Assembly (NCBI GenBank): GCA_946479475.1
Contig: CAMLGG010000263.1
Coordinates: 1-7,321, forward strand
Reading direction: 5' to 3'
Origin: an uncultured Ideonella sp.
Lineage (GTDB): Bacteria; Pseudomonadota; Gammaproteobacteria; Burkholderiales; Burkholderiaceae
Length of the DNA: 7,321 nt
A program made the translations under genes and the position numbers. Of the stretch, positions 1-4,305 are shown piece after piece (positions within the stretch are counted from its first letter, which is position 1; each line of letters opens with the position of its first letter). A model generated the notes under the pieces. The model was not told where the DNA came from, did no database searches, and saw nothing but the letters and a program-made list of their open reading frames with translations.

Positions 1-140
1 GGCGACAGGAAGTTCCAGTCGTCCAGCACCTGCTGCAGGCGGGTGGCGATGCCGTTGGCGTAGTGCGCCGTCGACAGGTCGCGCGAGACCACGACCAGCT
101 GGCCGTCGCGCGAGCCGTCCTTGTAGGTGGCGAGCTTCAT
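1..140 (-). CDS. Fumarylacetoacetate hydrolase family protein, N-terminal fragment
   Basis: The gene reads leftward from an ATG at 138-140 and leaves the window after 46 codons, so only the N-terminus is visible. It begins MKLATYKDGSRDG, followed by a QLVVVSRDLS stretch and a helix ending in DDWNFLS. From memory this matches the start of fumarylacetoacetate hydrolase (FAH) family proteins common in Burkholderiales, where a small N-terminal domain precedes the metal-binding FAH fold. Family members cleave or hydrate acylpyruvate-type substrates in aromatic and amino-acid catabolism. The catalytic metal-binding residues lie outside the window, so the substrate cannot be judged. The sequence just before the ATG is pyrimidine-rich (CCCCCTCCG on the coding strand), so there is no Shine-Dalgarno. 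The gene is divergent from the DUF3108 gene. The family call rests on recognising the N-terminal sequence only. Confidence 0.72.
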   Translation of the reverse strand, partial: MKLATYKDGSRDGQLVVVSRDLSTAHYANGIATRLQQVLDDWNFLS

Positions 141-194
141 CGGAGGGGGTTCGAGGGCGGTCGGCCCGTGACTTGATGGCACCATTGTCGTCCG
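141..194. promoter_or_regulatory. Divergent intergenic region between the FAH-family and DUF3108 genes
   Basis: These 54 bases separate two start codons on opposite strands, so any promoters for both genes must lie here or inside the coding regions. A short dyad, ATGG-CA-CCAT, sits at 176-185. I see no convincing -35/-10 pair on either strand. The purine run GGAGGGGG at 142-149 is about 45 bases from the DUF3108 ATG, too far to be its ribosome binding site. The regulatory role is inferred from position only. Confidence 0.3.
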
Positions 195-1388
195 ATGCCC
201 CCGCCCTCCCTCGGCCACCGCCCCGGCGATCGTCACCCGGATCCGCGCCGGACGGCCTGGCGGCGGCGCTGGCAGCTCGCCGCGGTGGCGCTGGGCGTGG
301 CGCTGGTGCACGCCTGGCTGATCGGTCCGATGCGCGAGCCGCTGGGCCACGCGCCGGCGCGGGCGCCGGTGATCGAGCTGGTCGCCCTGCCCTCCCCGGC
401 CGCTCCGGAGCCCGCGCCGGACAAGGCGGGGCCCGAGTCTCCCGAGGCCCCGCCCGAGCCGCCCGTGCTGCTGGCGGCGCCCGAGCCGTTGCCTCCCGGC
501 CCGTCGACGATCCCGCCCACCCGGCATCCGCCACCGGACGCCCCGATCGACTGGCGCGCCGGCGCGCTGGCGCCGGAGGCCGTCGCGGGGACGGAGCCGA
601 CGCCGGCCGACGAGCCCGCCTCGGCGCCGGTGGCCGCGCCTGCCCCCGTGGCCGAAGCCCAGGCCCAAGCCCCGGATGGCGGCAGCCACCCGCCCCTCTA
701 CACCACCCAGCCGCCCAGCCAGGCCTTCAGCCTCGACTACCGCATCGAGCGCGGCGACGAGGCCGGCACCGGCATCTTCAGCCTGGCGTTCCTGCCCGAC
801 GGCCAGTACCGCGCCCGGCTGGCCGGCGCCATCGGCAACAAGGCCCTGCTGGACTGGGTGTCCCGGGGTCGGACCGACGCTGCCGGCATCGCACCGCTGC
901 GCATGGTCGAACGCCAGCGCGGCGTCGAGGTGCGGGCGGTGAACTTCCAGCGCGACCAGGGGATCATCAGCTTCTCCAGCTCCACCCGGGCGCTGGCGCT
1001 GTTCGCCGGCGCGCAGGACCGCGTCAGCATGCTGCTGCAGCTGGCCGCCATCGCGCAGGCCCAGCCCGGCGGCCTGCAGGCCGGCCAGGTGCTGCGGATG
1101 CAGGTGGCCAGCGCCCGCGGGCAGGCCACCGAGTGGGTGTTCGAGGTGCTGGGCGAGGAGCGGGTGGAGCCCAACGGCACGCCGGTCGCGGCCATCCATG
1201 TGAAGCGCGAGCCGACACAGCCCTACGACCAGCGCGTCGAGGTCTGGCTGGCAAAGGAGGCCGGCCACCTGCCGGTGGGCCTGCGCTTCACCCAGGTGCC
1301 CGGGCGCGCTTCGGAGGCCTTCTGGCTCAGCAGCCCGCTGCCGGCGCCCGCGGCGGCGTCGGCAGCGGGCTCCGGGCCGGGAGCTTGA
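195..1388 (+). CDS. DUF3108 domain protein with TonB-like membrane anchor and proline-rich linker
   Basis: This 397-residue protein has three parts. A basic N-terminus (RRTAWRRRW, residues 18-26) precedes one hydrophobic segment (about 27-44). A linker rich in Pro, Ala and Glu follows (about 51-175). A C-terminal beta-rich domain (about 176-375) resembles DUF3108: it starts near FSLDYRIERGDEAG and includes LPDGQYRARL and a late EVWLAKEAGHLPVGLRF stretch. The positive charges before the hydrophobic segment predict a cytoplasmic N-terminus and a periplasmic domain. The linker resembles that of TonB, which spans the periplasm, but no TonB C-terminal domain is seen. DUF3108 has no settled biochemical role that I can state. 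The ATG at 195 is the first possible start, because an in-frame TGA lies at 174-176. No good Shine-Dalgarno precedes it. A longer 433-residue reading frame overlaps it but is low-complexity Ala/Gly/Arg and is not taken as a gene. Confidence 0.83.
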   Translation: MPPPSLGHRPGDRHPDPRRTAWRRRWQLAAVALGVALVHAWLIGPMREPLGHAPARAPVIELVALPSPAAPEPAPDKAGPESPEAPPEPPVLLAAPEPLPPGPSTIPPTRHPPPDAPIDWRAGALAPEAVAGTEPTPADEPASAPVAAPAPVAEAQAQAPDGGSHPPLYTTQPPSQAFSLDYRIERGDEAGTGIFSLAFLPDGQYRARLAGAIGNKALLDWVSRGRTDAAGIAPLRMVERQRGVEVRAVNFQRDQGIISFSSSTRALALFAGAQDRVSMLLQLAAIAQAQPGGLQAGQVLRMQVASARGQATEWVFEVLGEERVEPNGTPVAAIHVKREPTQPYDQRVEVWLAKEAGHLPVGLRFTQVPGRASEAFWLSSPLPAPAAASAAGSGPGA

Positions 1389-1395
1389 ATTCGGC

Positions 1396-1448
1396 CTTGC
1401 CCGCCCCAGCTACCAAGGCATGGGGGGCTCCACCGGCCCCCGGGCAAG
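1396..1448 (+). promoter_or_regulatory. Nested inverted repeat in the leader of the DUF3567 gene
   Basis: CTTGCCCG at 1396-1403 is the exact reverse complement of CGGGCAAG at 1441-1448. Inside lies a second possible stem, a G run at 1423-1427 against a C run at about 1437-1441, which overlaps the outer arm by one base. The element sits between the DUF3108 stop codon and the DUF3567 Shine-Dalgarno, seven bases before the latter. It could end DUF3108 transcription, although no T tract follows, or act as a leader structure for DUF3567. Pairing is seen in the sequence; the function is inference. Confidence 0.4.
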
Positions 1449-1455
1449 CAAGCGC

Positions 1456-1461
1456 AGGAGG
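1456..1461 (+). promoter_or_regulatory. Shine-Dalgarno of the DUF3567 gene
   Basis: AGGAGG lies nine bases before the ATG at 1471 and is a full-strength ribosome binding site. It decides the start: an in-frame upstream ATG at 1420 has no such site and would add 17 low-complexity residues. Confidence 0.8.
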
Positions 1462-1470
1462 CACGAAGCG

Positions 1471-1761
1471 ATGAACCTGGTCTACAACTCCGACGCCTTC
1501 GCTGTCGTGCAGATCACGCTCGATGGCGAAAGCAGCAGTCCGGCCGCCGCCGCTGGCGACAGCGAGCGCCAGCCCCATGGCGGCTTCGAGATCGTCGACA
1601 AGCTGGCCAAGAAGGGCATCTTCCTGGACGGCGCCCTGGCGCAGCGGTTCAAGGAAGGTGTGCAGGCCCTGTCCGAAGGGCACGAGCCGAGCGTCGAGGA
1701 GATCGACGACTACATCTCCGGTTACACCCAGCTGGCGCAGCAACCCCTGACCCTGCACTGA
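1471..1761 (+). CDS. DUF3567 family small protein
   Basis: This small soluble protein has 96 residues, no membrane segment and no signal peptide. It begins MNLVYNSDAFAVVQ. A variable Ser/Ala-rich insert (about 20-35) is followed by the conserved-looking core HGGFEIVDK (36-44), a FLDG motif (51-54) and a C-terminal helix ending LAQQPLTLH. This pattern (short N-terminal strand, GFEIVDK, LDG, LAQ near the end) matches DUF3567, a family I know from Burkholderiales without an assigned function. The length fits the family. The ATG at 1471 is chosen over an in-frame ATG at 1420 because AGGAGG sits nine bases before it and the shorter N-terminus fits the family. The acidic helix EPSVEEIDDYISGY (72-85) suggests a protein-protein interface, but this is inference. 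The gene is 82 bases after DUF3108 and 169 before the AAA+ gene, so it could be its own transcription unit. Confidence 0.85.
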   Translation: MNLVYNSDAFAVVQITLDGESSSPAAAAGDSERQPHGGFEIVDKLAKKGIFLDGALAQRFKEGVQALSEGHEPSVEEIDDYISGYTQLAQQPLTLH

Positions 1762-1769
1762 GCGGCCCC

Positions 1770-1785
1770 GGGGCGGCACCGCCCC
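1770..1785 (+). terminator. GC-rich hairpin after the DUF3567 gene, terminator-like
   Basis: GGGGCG-GCAC-CGCCCC forms a six-base-pair, all-GC stem starting nine bases after the DUF3567 stop codon. No T tract follows, so it is not a canonical intrinsic terminator. It may protect the transcript 3' end or assist Rho-dependent termination. A second short hairpin, CAGGG-CTTG-CCCTG, follows at 1811-1824. Confidence 0.35.
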
Positions 1786-1810
1786 TCGCAGCCTGGGGCC
1801 TTGCGGCGGG

Positions 1811-1824
1811 CAGGGCTTGCCCTG
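1811..1824 (+). other. Short hairpin CAGGG-CTTG-CCCTG
   Basis: This perfect five-base-pair stem with a CTTG loop lies in the 169-base gap between the DUF3567 and AAA+ genes. No T run follows. It may be part of a structured 3' end for DUF3567 or of the AAA+ leader, or it may be chance in GC-rich DNA. Confidence 0.25.
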
Positions 1825-1849
1825 AGTCTGCGGCTGGGCCAAGATCGGC

Positions 1850-1935
1850 GCCACTTCGGCGACGGCAGACCGCCACGGCCTGGTGGAGGGACCAGGCCTT
1901 AGCCACGGCCGCCGCCGGCAAGGAGCCGAAGTGGC
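1850..1935 (+). promoter_or_regulatory. Nested inverted repeat pairing with the start codon of the AAA+ gene
   Basis: GCCACTTCGGC at 1850-1860 is the exact reverse complement of GCCGAAGTGGC at 1925-1935. The right arm holds the last base of the Shine-Dalgarno and the whole GTG start codon (1931-1933). Inside the loop is a perfect eight-base-pair hairpin, GGCCTGGT-GGAGGG-ACCAGGCC (1877-1898), flanked by direct repeats of GCCACGGCC (1872-1880 and 1902-1910). If the RNA folds this way, the start codon would be buried in an 11-bp stem, which would limit translation. The pairing is seen directly; the regulatory role is inference. Confidence 0.45.
1920..1925 (+). promoter_or_regulatory. Shine-Dalgarno of the AAA+ ATPase gene
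   Basis: AAGGAG lies five bases before a GTG at 1931. It decides the start: an earlier in-frame GTG at 1883 lies within the inner leader hairpin and has no ribosome binding site. Confidence 0.65.
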
Positions 1936-4234
1936 CAAGCGTCAAGCCGATGTGCGGGTCGTGCTGTCTCCCGGCCTGGCCGATGCGCCGGTGCTGGATC
2001 GCCTGTGCACGCACTTCGTTCTCACGCTCACCCTGGCCCAGGCCGGCCGCTTCAACCCGCGGCGCGACTGGAGCGGCCTGCTCGGCCTGACCGGCCGCCA
2101 CCTCGTCTGGCCCCTGCCGGTGCTGCGCCGGCTGCGCGGCTTCCTCGCGCGCCGCTGCGCCAGCAACGAGCACTGGGCCGGGCATGAGCGCCTTTCGGAC
2201 GCCGCCTTCGTCGAGCGCCACGGCGCCTGGCGCGGGCCCTACGAAGAGGGCTCGCTCTTCTTCTACATCGACGAGTACATCAAGGACGCGCCCAAGGACC
2301 TGCTGGCCATGCTCAACGCCACGGCCGAGTGGCTGGAGCGCGACCTGCAGAAGCACGCCACGCTGGTCGAGAAGAACATCGACGCTCTGGCCCAGCTCCT
2401 GCAGCTGAACCCGGCCGAGCGCGCGCTGCTGCTCTACGGCACGCTGGCGCGCTACCAGCGGGAGCTGCGCGGCCTGCTGGTGGAGTTCAAGGTCTCGAAC
2501 GCGCAGGAGGCCTTCGCCATGCTGGCGCGCGTGGCCGGCGTGGACGAGCGCGAGGTGGCGGATGCGCTGCGCGCCGGTTCGCGCCTGGAGCGCATCGGCA
2601 TGGTCGAGAACCTCATCTCGGAGCACAACATCACCGACCTGGCGGACCTGATGAAGGTCAGCGAGCAGCTGCCGCCGGTGCTGATGCGCGAGTACCGCGA
2701 CCCGAGCGACCTGATGGCGGTCTTCACCCGCCCCGCTTCGCCCACCCAGCTCGCCGTGGCCGACTTCGAGTTCGTGCTCGAGGAGGTCGAGGTGCTGAAG
2801 GCACTGCTGCAGACGGCCGTCGCCCGCAAGGCGGCCGGCGTGAACGTGCTGCTCTACGGCCCGCCCGGCACCGGCAAGACCGAGCTGGCCAAGGTCTGTG
2901 CCCACTCGGCCGGGCTCGAGCTCTACGAGGTCGAGTACGCCGACCGCGACGGCAACTCGCTGATGGGGCGCGACCGCTACCGCTCGCTGCAGATCAGCCA
3001 GGTCTTCCTCAAGGGCAGCACCAACGTGGCCTTGCTGTTCGACGAGGTGGAGGACGTCTTCCCGGCCATCCCCAACGACACCGCGCAGCTGATGGCGCGG
3101 CTGGACGCGAGCGACGGCGCCTCCTCGGCCAGCGTGAGCGGCAAGGCCTGGGTCAACCAGATCCTCGAGTCCAACCCGGTGCCGGTGATCTGGATCACCA
3201 ACCGCATAGAGCAGATCGACCCGGCCTTCCGCCGGCGCTTCCAGTACCACCTGGAGCTGAAGTCGCCGCCGCCGGGCGCGCGCGAGGCGCTGGTGACGCG
3301 GGCCCTGGCGGGCTCGCGGGTCAGCGAGGGCTTCGCCGCCAAGCTCGCGGCCCGGCGCGGCCTGACGCCGGCGCAGATCCGCACCGCCGTGCGCTTCGCC
3401 GAGCTGGCCGGGCCGGCCGAAGCGACCGAGGCGATGATCGAGCGCCAGCTGGCCCATGCCGACCTGGCGCTCGGCGGGCCGGGCCGCGAGCGCGGCGCGC
3501 GGGAGGCCGTGACGCACTACGACCTGGGCCTGCTCAACGTCGAGTCGCGCTTCGGCATCCCGCAGATCGTGGCCGCCCTGCAGCGCAGGCCGCATGGCGC
3601 GCTGTGCTTCTTCGGCCCGCCGGGAAGCGGCAAGACGGCGCTGGGCGAGCACATCGCCGCCGCGCTCGGCCGGCCGCTGCTGGTGCGCCAGGCCAGCGAC
3701 CTGATGAGCAAGTTCGTCGGCGAGACCGAGGCCAACATGGCCCGCATGTTCGAAGAGGCCGCGGCGGAGGAATCGGTGCTGCTGCTGGACGAGGCCGACA
3801 GCTTCCTGCGCAGCCGCCGCTACGCCGAGCGGCACTACGAAGTCAGCGAGGTCAACGAGATGCTGCAGGGCATGGAGCGCTTCCCCGGCGTCTTCATCTG
3901 CACCACCAACCTGTTCGAGGACCTGGACGAGGCGGCCCTGCGCCGCTTCACGTTCAAGATCCGCTTCCGCGCGCTGCGGCCCGAGCAGCGCGTGGCCATG
4001 TTCATCGCCGAGGCCCTTGGTGGCCAGGCCGAGGCCCTGAGCGCCGAACAGCGCCAGCGCCTGAGTGCCCTCGACGAGCTGACCCCCGGCGACTTCGCCG
4101 CCGTGCAGCGCCAGGTCGACGTGCTCGGCGCGGCCTTCGAGCCGGACGAGTTCCTCGCCCAGCTCGAGAGCGAGCACCGGGTCAAACCCGAGGTCCGGCA
4201 GCGGCGGGGCATCGGATTCACGCCATCTGCATGA
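1931..4234 (+). CDS. Tandem AAA+ ATPase (two ATPase domains) with a unique N-terminal region
   Basis: This 767-residue cytoplasmic protein carries two AAA+ modules. D1 has Walker A GPPGTGKT (310-317), Walker B LLFDE (D371, E372), a sensor-1 Asn at 424 and an arginine cluster FRRRF (433-437). D2 has Walker A GPPGSGKT (562-569), Walker B LLLDE (D620, E621), a sensor-1 Asn at 660 and RRF (671-673). Both sites look able to bind and hydrolyse ATP. D2 has a pore-loop-like KFVGETE (594-600), as in p97 and FtsH type unfoldases; the equivalent in D1 is LMG (344-346) without an aromatic residue. There is no protease motif. The first 280 residues are mostly helical; the stretch from LNPAER (159) to GSRLERIGMVE (216-226) looks like the winged-helix-type region of some SpoVK/Ycf46-like AAA+ proteins, which is inference. 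The likely role is ATP-driven remodelling or unfolding of a protein partner; the substrate is unknown. The GTG start is chosen for its AAGGAG site. The next gene starts 71 bases later. Confidence 0.88.
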   Translation: MAKRQADVRVVLSPGLADAPVLDRLCTHFVLTLTLAQAGRFNPRRDWSGLLGLTGRHLVWPLPVLRRLRGFLARRCASNEHWAGHERLSDAAFVERHGAWRGPYEEGSLFFYIDEYIKDAPKDLLAMLNATAEWLERDLQKHATLVEKNIDALAQLLQLNPAERALLLYGTLARYQRELRGLLVEFKVSNAQEAFAMLARVAGVDEREVADALRAGSRLERIGMVENLISEHNITDLADLMKVSEQLPPVLMREYRDPSDLMAVFTRPASPTQLAVADFEFVLEEVEVLKALLQTAVARKAAGVNVLLYGPPGTGKTELAKVCAHSAGLELYEVEYADRDGNSLMGRDRYRSLQISQVFLKGSTNVALLFDEVEDVFPAIPNDTAQLMARLDASDGASSASVSGKAWVNQILESNPVPVIWITNRIEQIDPAFRRRFQYHLELKSPPPGAREALVTRALAGSRVSEGFAAKLAARRGLTPAQIRTAVRFAELAGPAEATEAMIERQLAHADLALGGPGRERGAREAVTHYDLGLLNVESRFGIPQIVAALQRRPHGALCFFGPPGSGKTALGEHIAAALGRPLLVRQASDLMSKFVGETEANMARMFEEAAAEESVLLLDEADSFLRSRRYAERHYEVSEVNEMLQGMERFPGVFICTTNLFEDLDEAALRRFTFKIRFRALRPEQRVAMFIAEALGGQAEALSAEQRQRLSALDELTPGDFAAVQRQVDVLGAAFEPDEFLAQLESEHRVKPEVRQRRGIGFTPSA

Positions 4235-4237
4235 ATG

Positions 4238-4263
4238 TGCAGGCGCCGGCATGGCGCGCTGCA
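4238..4263 (+). terminator. Bulged ten-base-pair hairpin just after the AAA+ gene
   Basis: TGCAGGCGCC (4238-4247) pairs with GGCGC plus CTGCA (4253-4257 and 4259-4263), leaving one bulged G at 4258 and a GGCAT loop. It begins three bases after the AAA+ stop codon. A GC-rich dyad follows (GGCC-CGG-GGCC within 4264-4274), but no T tract. It is a plausible 3' end or processing structure separating the AAA+ and GGDEF-EAL messages. True intrinsic termination is doubtful without a U tract. Confidence 0.4.
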
Positions 4264-4305
4264 GGCCCGGGGCCAATAATCGCCCGCTCGCCCTGACCCT
4301 CCTCC

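Noticed and set aside
173..1474. A 433-codon open frame overlapping the DUF3108 gene on the same strand
   Set aside because: The product is almost only Ala, Gly, Arg and Pro with no recognisable domain, while the overlapping frame encodes a coherent DUF3108 protein. It is a typical shadow frame in GC-rich DNA.
1883..1930. Earlier GTG start for the AAA+ gene at 1883
   Set aside because: It lies in the inner leader hairpin, has no ribosome binding site and adds a low-complexity segment; GTG 1931 has AAGGAG at five bases.
4252..4263. Possible sigma-54 promoter (TGGCGCGCTGCA) before the GGDEF-EAL gene
   Set aside because: The GG and GC elements are about six bases apart instead of the ten required, so it does not fit the -24/-12 consensus.
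4275..4280. AATAAT as a sigma-70 -10 box for the GGDEF-EAL gene
   Set aside because: It matches five of six positions, but the sequence 17 bases upstream matches the -35 box in only about two of six. It is mentioned as weak and not listed as a promoter.
2329..4296. A 655-codon plus-strand frame inside the AAA+ gene
   Set aside because: Ala/Arg/Gly-rich shadow of the true frame without motifs.
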